A stretch of 39,267 nt of DNA from an uncultured Prevotellaceae bacterium. Its GTDB lineage: Bacteria; Bacteroidota; Bacteroidia; Bacteroidales; Bacteroidaceae. The notes under the pieces are model-generated. The model saw only the letters and a list, made by a program, of their open reading frames with translations, was not told where the DNA came from and searched no databases. The stretch lies in the NCBI GenBank assembly GCA_937910905.1, contig CALEPV010000055.1, positions 1 to 39,267 on the forward strand. The letters are read 5' to 3'. Both the position numbers and the translations under genes were made by a program. Below, piece by piece: positions 23,297-31,265 of the stretch. The number at the start of each line of letters is the position of its first letter. The first letter of the stretch is position 1.

Positions 23297-24278
23297 ACCT
23301 GAACCCCACTATGCGGCGCACCTCCCTCAGCGTGGCGGTAGCGCTCTCGCGTGCGCGGTCGGCACCCTCGCGGGCTATGCGGTCCAGCAGCGCTGTGTCG
23401 GCGCTGTAGTCCTCTATGCGCTGGCGTATCGGGGCTACGATGGCGCAGAGGTCAGCTGCTATCTGCTTCTTCAGGTCGCCGTAGCGCAGCGTGCAGTCGT
23501 TCCACTTCTCGTCGAAATACTGGTACGTATCCTCCGATGATGCTATGCGCAGGAAGGTGAACAGGTTTTCTATTACCTCTGGCCGCTGGCTGTTCGGCTC
23601 CTGCGGTCCGCTGTCAGTCACAGCCTTCATCACCTTCTTGGTGATGGTCTTGTCGTCATCGCGCAGGTATATGCAGTTGCCCTCGCTCTTGCCCATCTTG
23701 CCGCTTCCGTCCAGCCCAGGCACCTTCAGCGCCTTCTCGCTGAAGTAGAAGTTCTGCGGCTCCGGGAAGAAATCCACGCCGTATATGTGGTTGAAGCGAC
23801 GGGCGCACTTGCGTGCCATCTCCATGTTCTGTTCCTGATCCTTGCCCACAGGCACCTTCGCCGCGCGGTGCTGCAGTATGTCGGCCGCCATGAGGGTGGG
23901 GTAGGTGAGCAGTCCGGCGTTCACGTTGTCCGGCTGCTTGCGAGCCTTCTCCTTGAAGGTCGTCACGCGCTCCAGCTCGCCCAGATAGGCGTTCATATTG
24001 AGGAATAGGTATAGCTCCAGCGTCTCCTTGACGTCGCTCTGCACGTATATCGGAGCCCGCTGAGGGTCAATGCCGCAGGCCAGGTACTCGGCCAGAATGG
24101 TGCGTGCGCTCTGCTGTATGTTCTCGGGCTTGGGGTGGGTGGTGAGCGAGTGCCAGTCGGCGATGAAGAACATACAGTCGTATTCGTCCTGCATCTGCAC
24201 GAAGCTACGCACAGCACCGAAATAGTTGCCCAAGTGCAGATTGCCCGTGGGACGTATGCCGCTAACTACTTTTTCCAT
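23295..24278 (-). CDS. trpS: Tryptophan--tRNA ligase
   Basis: A 327-aa class I aminoacyl-tRNA synthetase that charges tRNA-Trp in the cytosol. The HIGH signature appears as HLGN at residues 15-18 and the KMSKS loop as KMGKS at 194-198, both normal for bacterial TrpRS. Length and end (VRRIVGFR) are typical. It is monocistronic, with its own -7 box at 24329-24336 and intrinsic terminator. A (TG)4(TA)6 tract sits 4 bp before the start codon. Confidence 0.97.
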   Translation of the reverse strand: MEKVVSGIRPTGNLHLGNYFGAVRSFVQMQDEYDCMFFIADWHSLTTHPKPENIQQSARTILAEYLACGIDPQRAPIYVQSDVKETLELYLFLNMNAYLGELERVTTFKEKARKQPDNVNAGLLTYPTLMAADILQHRAAKVPVGKDQEQNMEMARKCARRFNHIYGVDFFPEPQNFYFSEKALKVPGLDGSGKMGKSEGNCIYLRDDDKTITKKVMKAVTDSGPQEPNSQRPEVIENLFTFLRIASSEDTYQYFDEKWNDCTLRYGDLKKQIAADLCAIVAPIRQRIEDYSADTALLDRIAREGADRARESATATLREVRRIVGFR

Positions 24279-24282
24279 CTTC

Positions 24283-24302
24283 TGTGTGTGTATATATATA
24301 TA
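24283..24302. repeat. Dinucleotide repeat before trpS start
   Basis: (TG)4 followed by (TA)6, read on the minus strand as a TATA...CACA tract ending 4 nt before the trpS ATG. It is slippage-prone and lies where the ribosome binds. Confidence 0.8.
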
Positions 24303-24328
24303 GTCCTTATGATGTTGCTAAGCCGCGG

Positions 24329-24336
24329 CAAAGGTA
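24329..24336 (-). promoter_or_regulatory. -7 box for trpS
   Basis: TACCTTTG followed by C on the minus strand, 51 bp upstream of the trpS ATG; exact match to TAnnTTTG. Confidence 0.7.
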
Positions 24337-24529
24337 CAACTTATGTACAATTTGGCAATGTACGATGAGCAATTTATACACCATTTGGCTTTTTATACTC
24401 ACTCTCATCGTCTCGGTAATAGAATTTGCGTACTCTTTGCCGCTCCACATAAAATGTAGGACCATTGTTCATAGGTAAGGTGTTTGTACGTGTGCGATGC
24501 AAAGACAAATAAAAATTCTGAGAAAGTGT

Positions 24530-26431
24530 TTATCCGAGCGCACGCTTTATACCATCGATGTCAAGGCCGCAAAGGTGGTGCAGCTCGGCGCAGGTGCCGT
24601 GCTCAACAAAGGCATCGGGCAGGCCTAGACGCGTGATGCGGGGCGATATGCCGTGGTCGGACATCCATTCAAGCACAGCTGTGCCAAGTCCGCCGGTGCG
24701 CACACCGTCCTCGACGGTCACTATGCGGCGGTAGCGGGCGGCTACCTGGGTGAGCAGACGTTCATCGAGCGGCTTGAGGAACCGCATGTCGTAATGGGCT
24801 ATGCTGCGCGAGGGCTGTTCCTGCTCCAGCTGGCGTATGGCTTCGGCCACGCGCACGCCTATCGGTCCAATGCTGAGCACAGCCATGTCGTTTCCTTCCT
24901 TCAGACAGCGTCCACGTCCCAGGCTGACTTCCTGCATGGGGCAGCGCCAGTTGACCTTGGAGCCACGTCCGCGCGGGTAGCGGATTACGAATGGGCCGCG
25001 GTCGGGCAACTGGGCGGTGTACATAAGGTGGCGCAGTTCGTGCTCGTCCATAGGTGAGCAGATAGTGAGGTTGGGTATGGGTCGCAGGTAGGCCAGGTCG
25101 AAGGCACCGTGATGGGTGGGGCCGTCCTCGCCCACCAGACCGGCACGGTCAAGGCACAGAACTACGTTCAGCCGTGAGATGGCTACGTCGTGTATGATGT
25201 TGTCGTAGGCACGCTGGGCGAAGCTGGAGTAGATGTTGCAGTATGGCACGAGTCCGTCCTTGGCCATGCCTGCTGAGAACGTCACGGCGTGCCCCTCGGC
25301 TATGCCTACGTCGAAAGCACGATTGGGCATGGCTTCCATCATGATGTTCAGCGAGCAGCCTGTGGGCATGGCTGGTGTGACGCCTACAATCTTGTCGTTC
25401 TGACGGGCCAGTTCCAGCAGCGTGTGTCCAAACACATCCTGGAACTTAGGAGGCTGGTTGCTGTCGTCGGGCGTGAGCAGCTGGCCAGTCTCCTTGTCGA
25501 ACTTGCCTGGCGCGTGCCACACGGGATCGCCGTGCTCGGCAGGCTCGAAGCCCTTACCTTTGATGGTATGCAGGTGCAGCAGTTTGGGGCCTTTCATGTC
25601 GCGTATCACACGGAGCGTGCGCACCAGTTCGACTACATCGTGGCCGTCCTGCGGACCGAAGTAGCGTATGTTCATGCCCTCGAAGATGTTTTGCTGGCGT
25701 GTGAGCAGGCTCTTCATGGAGTTGTTGAAGCGCAGTATGGAGCCGCGCCTCTTCTCGTTAAGCCATCCCAGCGAGGCCAGTTTGCGAGCCGTACGGTCGC
25801 GCCAACGGTTGTAGGCATGGCTGGTTTGCAGGCGGTGCAGCAGGTTCTTCATGCCACCCACGCTGCGGTCTATGGACATGTTGTTGTCGTTCAGGATGAT
25901 GAGCACATCGTTGGGAGTGTTGGCTGCGTTGTTCAGCCCTTCATACGCCAGCCCACCGCTCATGGAACCGTCGCCGATGACGGCTACGATGTGGCGGCCG
26001 GTCTCGTTCTTGCCCTTGGCGGCCAGAGCCATGCCCAGTGCGGCGCTGATGCTGTTGGACGCATGGCCGGCAGTAAAGGCATCGTACTCGCTCTCTTCAG
26101 GCGATGGAAAGGGCTTGATGCCGTGCAGATGGCGATTGGTGCGGAAGGCCTCGCGCCGGCCGGTGAGTATCTTGTGGCCATAGGCCTGATGCCCTACGTC
26201 CCAGACGATACGGTCGTATGGCGTGTCGTAGACGTAGTGCAGAGCTACGGTGAGTTCAACCACACCGAGGCTGGACGCGAAGTGTCCGGGATTATCGGCC
26301 ACCTCATCGATAATGTCCTGACGCAACTCGCGGCACAGCTGTGGCAGCTGGTCGAGGCTGAGCTTGCGCAGGTCTGCGGGCCAGTGGATGGATTGTAACA
26401 GCTTGTATGCTGTCGATGTATCGCTTTCCAT
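24530..26431 (-). CDS. dxs: 1-deoxy-D-xylulose-5-phosphate synthase
   Basis: A 633-aa cytosolic thiamine-diphosphate enzyme. It condenses pyruvate with glyceraldehyde 3-phosphate, the first step of the MEP isoprenoid pathway. The ThDP motif is GDGSMSGG (from ~153) through NDNN (~181). Other family motifs are DVGHQAYGHKILTGR, the pyrimidine-binding half with DRAGLVGEDGPTHHGAFDL, and the end GTCAELHHLCGLD. The frame continues upstream to 26464, but those codons overlap the -7 box at 26451-26458, so the ATG at 26431 (MESDTSTAYK) is chosen. Monocistronic. Confidence 0.96.
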   Translation of the reverse strand: MESDTSTAYKLLQSIHWPADLRKLSLDQLPQLCRELRQDIIDEVADNPGHFASSLGVVELTVALHYVYDTPYDRIVWDVGHQAYGHKILTGRREAFRTNRHLHGIKPFPSPEESEYDAFTAGHASNSISAALGMALAAKGKNETGRHIVAVIGDGSMSGGLAYEGLNNAANTPNDVLIILNDNNMSIDRSVGGMKNLLHRLQTSHAYNRWRDRTARKLASLGWLNEKRRGSILRFNNSMKSLLTRQQNIFEGMNIRYFGPQDGHDVVELVRTLRVIRDMKGPKLLHLHTIKGKGFEPAEHGDPVWHAPGKFDKETGQLLTPDDSNQPPKFQDVFGHTLLELARQNDKIVGVTPAMPTGCSLNIMMEAMPNRAFDVGIAEGHAVTFSAGMAKDGLVPYCNIYSSFAQRAYDNIIHDVAISRLNVVLCLDRAGLVGEDGPTHHGAFDLAYLRPIPNLTICSPMDEHELRHLMYTAQLPDRGPFVIRYPRGRGSKVNWRCPMQEVSLGRGRCLKEGNDMAVLSIGPIGVRVAEAIRQLEQEQPSRSIAHYDMRFLKPLDERLLTQVAARYRRIVTVEDGVRTGGLGTAVLEWMSDHGISPRITRLGLPDAFVEHGTCAELHHLCGLDIDGIKRALG

Positions 26432-26450
26432 TATGATTACTACTTGCGCG

Positions 26451-26458
26451 CAAAGGTA
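26451..26458 (-). promoter_or_regulatory. -7 box for dxs
   Basis: TACCTTTG followed by C on the minus strand, 19 bp before the chosen dxs ATG. The predicted leader is about 13 nt. This site decides the dxs start codon. Confidence 0.7.
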
Positions 26459-26508
26459 CGGCAAAAATGCGACTTACCCGACAATTTGACGAATAATAGC
26501 GCGATTGC

Positions 26509-26539
26509 TTGCCATTGTCGCCAAAAACCACTACTTTCG
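26509..26539 (+). promoter_or_regulatory. Promoter for tRNA-Arg
   Basis: TTG at 26509-26511, a 20-nt spacer, and TACTTTCG at 26532-26539 (a one-base variant of TAnnTTTG). Predicted start is about 50 bp before the tRNA. Confidence 0.5.
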
Positions 26540-26595
26540 CAGCCGGTATCTCCGTTGCTCCGATTTTGTGCCGACAGTGGGGATGCCGTATTGCA

Positions 26596-26669
26596 GGCCC
26601 CGTAGCTTAGCTGTATAGAGCGTCAGATTCCGGTTCTGAAGGTCCTGGGTTAGAATCCCAGCGGGGTCA
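26596..26669 (+). tRNA. tRNA-Arg(CCG) with U19-A56
   Basis: A complete 74-nt cloverleaf reads CGG codons. The acceptor stem is GGCCCCG with CGGGGTC (one G-U pair) and discriminator A. The D stem is GCTT/GAGC, the anticodon stem TCAGA/TCTGA with loop TTCCGGT (anticodon CCG), and the T stem CTGGG/CCCAG with loop TTAGAAT. CCA is not encoded. Two invariant positions differ together: D-loop AGCTGTATA has U at position 19 and the T-loop has A at 56, replacing the G19-C56 pair with U19-A56. The 3' end overlaps the xseB stop codon on the opposite strand. Confidence 0.92.
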
Positions 26670-26855
26670 CTTTGGGGGCGTTGTCTCCAAAAGCGTAGCC
26701 ATACTATCGTCAATCTTGGTTAGGCGCTCGCGGCAGAAGGTGAGTAGCTTCTGTGCTTCCTGCAGCTTGTCGGTCAGCTCGTCGATACTGATCGTGCCCT
26801 GTTCCATCTGGCGGGACAGGACGTCCAGTTTTTGTATTGCTTCTTCGTAGGTCAT
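26667..26855 (-). CDS. xseB: Exodeoxyribonuclease VII small subunit
   Basis: A 62-aa cytosolic protein, the usual small size for XseB, which binds XseA to form the single-strand-specific exonuclease VII. The core MTYEEAIQKLDVLSRQMEQG then SIDELTDKLQEAQKLL is the family coiled-coil pattern. The ATG at 26855 lies 2 bp after the recG stop; an in-frame ATG at 26876 would overlap recG and adds a non-conserved MGQNLIA. xseA is not in the window. Its stop codon TGA (26667-26669) overlaps the last base of tRNA-Arg on the other strand. Confidence 0.92.
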   Translation of the reverse strand: MTYEEAIQKLDVLSRQMEQGTISIDELTDKLQEAQKLLTFCRERLTKIDDSMATLLETTPPK

Positions 26856-26857
26856 AG

Positions 26858-28990
26858 CTATGAGATTTTGCCCCAATCGTAGTTGGAGGCTGATAGTTCT
26901 GTGAGTCGTTGCGACAGGGCGGCGTTCTCGGGGTGGCTTAGGTCGGGGTCGGCTTTAAGCAGGGCTGAGGCTTCGTCGCGTGCCAGCTGTACCAGCTGGC
27001 CATCGCGTGCAAGGTTGGCCACACGGAGGTTCAGCGCCACACCGCTCTGCTGAGTGCCTTCCAGGTCGCCTGGCCCGCGCAGGCGCAGGTCGGCCTCGGC
27101 AATCTCGAAGCCGTCGCCCGTCTCGCACATGATGCGTATGCGCTTTTTGGTGTCGGAGCTGAGGTTGTACTTTGTGACAAGTATGCAGTAGCTCTGATCG
27201 GCACCTCGCCCCACGCGCCCCCGCAACTGGTGCAGCTGCGACAATCCGAAGCGCTCGGCATTCTGTATCACCATAACCGAGGCGTTGGGGACGTTCACGC
27301 CTACCTCTATCACTGTGGTAGCCACCAGTATCTGTGTCTCGCCACTGGCGAAGCGGGCCATCTCTGCATCTTTGTCGGCAGGCTTCATCTGGCCGTGCAC
27401 CTTGGACAGCTTCAGGTCAGGGAACACCTCGCAGAGCTGTGCAAAGCCGTCCTCAAGGTTCTTCATGTCGGCCTTGGCGCTTTCCTTTATCACGGGGTAC
27501 ACCACGTAGGCCTGCCGTCCTTTTTCTATCTCGCGACGTAGGCCGGTGTAGAGCGCAGTCGTGCGCTCCTCCCAGTAGTGGCGTGTCTCGATGGGTTTGC
27601 GTCCGGGGGGCAACTCGTCTATGACCGACACGTCAAGGTCGCCGTAGAGGGTCATGGCCAGCGTGCGCGGTATTGGCGTGGCTGTCATCACCAGCACATG
27701 TGGAGACAGCTCGCTCTTCTCCCATAGCCGTGCTCGCTGAGCCACACCGAAACGGTGCTGCTCGTCGATGACCACTAGCCCCAGCTCCTTAAACTCCACA
27801 GCATCCTCCAGCACAGCGTGGGTGCCTATCAGCACCTGCACCTCGCCGTTGCGCAGTCCTTCGAGTATAGGTTCGCGCCGACGCTTGCCCTTCACGCTGC
27901 CCGTGAGCAGTTCCACTCGCACTCCCATATCGCCCAGCATATCGCGGAATGTGGCGTAGTGTTGCTCGGCCAATATCTCAGTGGGTGCCATCAGGCAAGT
28001 CTGGCAACCGTTGTCCACCGCCAGTAGCATGGTCATCAGCGCCACCAGTGTCTTGCCGCTGCCCACGTCGCCCTGCAGCAGACGGTTCATCTGCCGGCCG
28101 CTGCACATGTCGGTTCGCATCTCGCGTATCACGCGCTTCTGTGCCTCAGTCAAAGAGAAAGGCAGGTGCTTGGAGTAGAAGGTGTTGAACAGCGGCCCTA
28201 CGCGGTTAAGTATGCGACCGCGCACACCCGTCCGGCGCTGCTCGCTAATGCGCAGTATGCCCAGCTGTACGAACAGCAGTTCCTCCAGCTTGAGCCTGTA
28301 GAGCGCACGCCGCAGGGCATCGGCCGACTGCGGATAGTGAGCCGTCAGCACAGCCTCGGTACGCCCCACCAGACATAGGCGTTCCAGCAGCGATGCCGGT
28401 AGTGTCTCTGTCAGCGACCATACATAGCGTGTGAGTAGCGCATTGGTGGCTTTCTCCATCCAGCGGCTGTTCATGCCGTACTTCTTCATGCGGTCGGTGG
28501 TGTGGTAGTAAGGCTGTAGTCCCATGCTGCCCAGACGCAGGTCGTCAGCATTTTCTATGTCGGGATGTGCCACATTGATGCGCCCGTTGAACACCGTAGG
28601 CCGGCCAAACACAATGTACACCCGTCCTGTGCTGTAGCTCTTGCGCACCCAGCGCATTGCACCCGTGCCGAACCACACTAGATCCATCACATCGCGGCCA
28701 TCGGTGAAGTGGGCTATGAGCCTGCGCTTGCGCCCTTCGCCTTCCTCCTCGTAGCTCAGTATCTCGCCACGCACCTGTACGAAAGGCATCTCCGATGTCA
28801 GCTCGCGAATGGCATACACGCGGGTGCGGTCTATGTGCTTGTATGGGAAGTAGAACAGCAGGTCGCCGGCGGTGCGCAGTTCCAGCTCTGTTTCCAGCAT
28901 CTTGGAACGCTGAGGACCCACGCCCGGCAGGTAGGTGAGGCTCATCTGCAGGTCGCCACGCAACTTTATGTCTTTCTCTGTTTCGGTCAT
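26858..28990 (-). CDS. recG: ATP-dependent DNA helicase RecG
   Basis: A 710-aa superfamily 2 helicase that remodels stalled replication forks and branched recombination intermediates. The N-terminal wedge/OB domain is at ~60-160. Walker A is GDVGSGKT (307-314), motif II is DEQH (409-412), and motif III MTATPIPRTLA, the TTVIEVGVNVPNA motif and QLRGRVGRG follow. Length is normal. It begins a recG-xseB operon with a -7-like box TATCTTCG just upstream, divergent from groES. Confidence 0.97.
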   Translation of the reverse strand: MTETEKDIKLRGDLQMSLTYLPGVGPQRSKMLETELELRTAGDLLFYFPYKHIDRTRVYAIRELTSEMPFVQVRGEILSYEEEGEGRKRRLIAHFTDGRDVMDLVWFGTGAMRWVRKSYSTGRVYIVFGRPTVFNGRINVAHPDIENADDLRLGSMGLQPYYHTTDRMKKYGMNSRWMEKATNALLTRYVWSLTETLPASLLERLCLVGRTEAVLTAHYPQSADALRRALYRLKLEELLFVQLGILRISEQRRTGVRGRILNRVGPLFNTFYSKHLPFSLTEAQKRVIREMRTDMCSGRQMNRLLQGDVGSGKTLVALMTMLLAVDNGCQTCLMAPTEILAEQHYATFRDMLGDMGVRVELLTGSVKGKRRREPILEGLRNGEVQVLIGTHAVLEDAVEFKELGLVVIDEQHRFGVAQRARLWEKSELSPHVLVMTATPIPRTLAMTLYGDLDVSVIDELPPGRKPIETRHYWEERTTALYTGLRREIEKGRQAYVVYPVIKESAKADMKNLEDGFAQLCEVFPDLKLSKVHGQMKPADKDAEMARFASGETQILVATTVIEVGVNVPNASVMVIQNAERFGLSQLHQLRGRVGRGADQSYCILVTKYNLSSDTKKRIRIMCETGDGFEIAEADLRLRGPGDLEGTQQSGVALNLRVANLARDGQLVQLARDEASALLKADPDLSHPENAALSQRLTELSASNYDWGKIS

Positions 28991-29002
28991 ACTTAGCAGC
29001 CG

Positions 29003-29010
29003 CGAAGATA
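29003..29010 (-). promoter_or_regulatory. -7 box for recG-xseB
   Basis: TATCTTCG on the minus strand, a one-base variant of TAnnTTTG, only 13 bp before the recG ATG; a nearly leaderless mRNA is implied. Confidence 0.5.
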
Positions 29011-29085
29011 CAAAAACATTCAGTCACCGATACGACAAAGCCTCCACTTTTTGCATCACGTGGCCTGTGGAGGAGGTGTGAAGGC

Positions 29086-29126
29086 TGACATTATGGCAGA
29101 AACGACACTTTGGCACGGCATTAGCT
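29086..29126 (+). promoter_or_regulatory. Sigma-54-type promoter and dyad upstream of groESL
   Basis: TGGCACGGCATTAGCT at 29111-29126 has GG and GC separated by exactly 10 nt and differs from the dnaK promoter core at two positions. Upstream, TGACATTATGGCA (29086-29098) is a near-palindrome related to the element beside the dnaK promoter. The predicted start near 29137 leaves a leader of about 43 nt before groES. Confidence 0.65.
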
Positions 29127-29179
29127 ATGAATAGTGGCAGAACAAAACAAATACATAAACCTATAAAACAATTGCTATT

Positions 29180-29452
29180 ATGAACATTCAACCTTTAGCA
29201 GACCGTGTGCTGATTGAACCGGCACCATCTGAGACAAGAACGGCCGGTGGCCTCTACATCCCCGACACCGCAAAAGAAAAGCCTCTCCAGGGCACAGTAT
29301 TAGCCGCAGGCAAGGGTACCAAGGACGAAGAGATGGTACTCAAGGCTGGCGACAAAGTGCTTTACGGCAAGTATGCAGGCACCGAGATAGAGTTCGAAGG
29401 CAACAAATACCTCATCATGCGCCAGAGCGACGTGGTTGCAATACTGGCGTAA
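29180..29452 (+). CDS. groS: Co-chaperonin GroES
   Basis: A 90-aa cytosolic co-chaperonin that caps the GroEL ring. The fold-typical start MNIQPLADRVLIEP, the mobile loop around ETRTAGGLYIPDTAKEK and the end YLIMRQSDVVAIL are present. Length is normal. It heads the groES-groEL operon, 64 bp before groEL. Confidence 0.97.
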   Translation: MNIQPLADRVLIEPAPSETRTAGGLYIPDTAKEKPLQGTVLAAGKGTKDEEMVLKAGDKVLYGKYAGTEIEFEGNKYLIMRQSDVVAILA

Positions 29453-29516
29453 TAAAGGAGTAACGTAGTAACTTAATAACGACATTTCGAAATCCCGAAA
29501 TCATTAAATTAAAGTC

Positions 29517-31148
29517 ATGGCAAAGGAAATCAAATTCAATATAGAAGCCCGCGAGCAGATGAAGCAGGGCGTTGACCAGCTGGCAAATGCCGTAAAGGTG
29601 ACACTTGGCCCGAAGGGTCGTAACGTAATCATCGAGAAGAAGTTTGGCGCTCCGCAGATTACCAAGGACGGCGTGACCGTAGCCAAGGAGATTGAGCTGG
29701 CCGATGCATTCCAGAATGCAGGTGCACAGCTGGTGAAGAGCGTAGCCTCCAAGACTGGCGATGATGCCGGCGATGGCACAACTACAGCTACCGTGCTGGC
29801 ACAGGCCATCGTGCGAGAGGGCCTGAAGAACGTTACAGCCGGTGCTAATCCAATGGACCTGAAGCGCGGCATAGACAAGGCTGTGGCCAAGGTCGTGGAG
29901 AGCATCAAGAACCAGAGCGAGCAAGTGGGCGACGACTACAACAAGATTGAGCAGGTAGCTACCGTGAGTGCTAACAACGATCCTGAGATAGGCAAGCTGC
30001 TGGCCGAGGCTATGAAGAAGGTGTCGAAAGACGGTGTCATCACCATCGAGGAGGCCAAGGGGCGCGACACAACCATCGGCGTTGTCGAAGGTATGCAGTT
30101 CGACCGCGGCTACCTCTCTGCCTACTTCGTGACCAACACAGAGAAGATGGAGTGTGAGATGGAGAACCCATACATCCTCATCTACGACAAGAAGATCTCC
30201 AACTTGAAGGACTTCCTGCCCATCCTCGAACCAGCCGTGCAGACAGGCCGCCCGTTGCTCGTCATCGCTGAAGACGTTGACAGCGAGGCCCTTACAACAC
30301 TTGTCGTGAACCGTCTGCGCACCCAGCTGAAGATATGTGCTGTGAAGGCTCCTGGCTTCGGCGACCGTCGCAAGGCCATGCTGGAGGACATCGCAGTGCT
30401 GACTGGCGGCGTAGTCATCAGCGAGGAGAAGGGCTTGAAGCTCGAACAGGCCACCATCGATATGCTGGGTTCTGCCGACAAGGTGACCATCAGCAAGGAC
30501 AACACCACTATCGTCAGCGGTCATGGCCAGAGCGAGCTTATCAAGGATCGCATCAACCAGATCAAGAACGAGATACAGAACACCACCAGCAGCTACGATA
30601 AGGAGAAGCTGCAGGAGCGTCTGGCCAAGCTCGCAGGAGGTGTGGCAGTGCTCTACGTGGGTGCACCTTCCGAGACCGAGATGAAAGAGAAGAAGGATCG
30701 CGTCGACGATGCTCTCTGCGCAACACGCGCTGCCATCGAGGAAGGTATCGTTGCCGGCGGCGGTGTGGCATACATCCGCTCCATCGCAGCCCTCGAAGAC
30801 CTCAAGGGCGAGAATGCCGACGAGACCACGGGCATACAGATTGTGAAGCGCGCCATCGAGGAGCCTCTCCGTCAGATTGTGGAGAACGCAGGCTTGGAGG
30901 GTAGCGTAGTGGTGAACAACGTGAAGAACGAGAAGGGCGACTACGGCTATAACGCCCGTGCCGACCGCTACGAGGATTTGCGCGCCGCAGGTATCATCGA
31001 CCCTGCCAAAGTGACACGTGTCGCTCTTGAGAACGCAGCTTCTATTGCTGGCATGTTCCTCACCACTGAGTGTGTCATCTGCGATGCCAAGGAGGATAAG
31101 CCTGAGATGCCAATGGGCGGTGCTCCAGGCATGGGTGGAATGATGTAA
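29517..31148 (+). CDS. groL: Chaperonin GroEL
   Basis: A 543-aa chaperonin that forms the double-ring folding chamber. Landmarks: LGPKGRNVIIEKKFG, the nucleotide site DGVTVAKE and GDDAGDGTTTATVLA, the apical domain around GRPLLVIAEDVDSEAL, and EEGIVAGGGVAYIRS. The Gly/Met-rich tail ends MGGAPGMGGMM. Length is typical. Co-transcribed with groES and ended by the hairpin at 31170-31227. Confidence 0.98.
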   Translation: MAKEIKFNIEAREQMKQGVDQLANAVKVTLGPKGRNVIIEKKFGAPQITKDGVTVAKEIELADAFQNAGAQLVKSVASKTGDDAGDGTTTATVLAQAIVREGLKNVTAGANPMDLKRGIDKAVAKVVESIKNQSEQVGDDYNKIEQVATVSANNDPEIGKLLAEAMKKVSKDGVITIEEAKGRDTTIGVVEGMQFDRGYLSAYFVTNTEKMECEMENPYILIYDKKISNLKDFLPILEPAVQTGRPLLVIAEDVDSEALTTLVVNRLRTQLKICAVKAPGFGDRRKAMLEDIAVLTGGVVISEEKGLKLEQATIDMLGSADKVTISKDNTTIVSGHGQSELIKDRINQIKNEIQNTTSSYDKEKLQERLAKLAGGVAVLYVGAPSETEMKEKKDRVDDALCATRAAIEEGIVAGGGVAYIRSIAALEDLKGENADETTGIQIVKRAIEEPLRQIVENAGLEGSVVVNNVKNEKGDYGYNARADRYEDLRAAGIIDPAKVTRVALENAASIAGMFLTTECVICDAKEDKPEMPMGGAPGMGGMM

Positions 31149-31169
31149 GTTATATTATATTATACTGCG

Positions 31170-31227
31170 GGCGAGCCGCCGCGTTCCGATGATATGATGT
31201 CGGAGCGCTGGCGGCTCGCCTGTTTTT
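31170..31227 (+). terminator. Terminator of groESL
   Basis: A long hairpin: outer 11-bp stem GGCGAGCCGCC (31170-31180) with 31210-31220, continued by an inner imperfect 9-bp stem (GCGTTCCGA with TCGGAGCGC), then a T-run at 31223-31227. It lies 22 bp after the groEL stop. The outer core resembles the palindromes at 19560-19607. Confidence 0.85.
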
Positions 31228-31265
31228 GTATATCCAATCTGCTGCTTCCGGTGGGCTGCCGAGTC

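Noticed and set aside
26432..26464. Upstream extension of dxs
   Set aside because: The extra codons are the -7 box TACCTTTG and the leader; the conserved Dxs N-terminus begins at MESDTS.
29415..30524. 369-codon minus-strand frame across groES/groEL
   Set aside because: Antisense to a highly conserved chaperonin gene and with low-complexity, Leu/His-rich translation; a codon-bias shadow.
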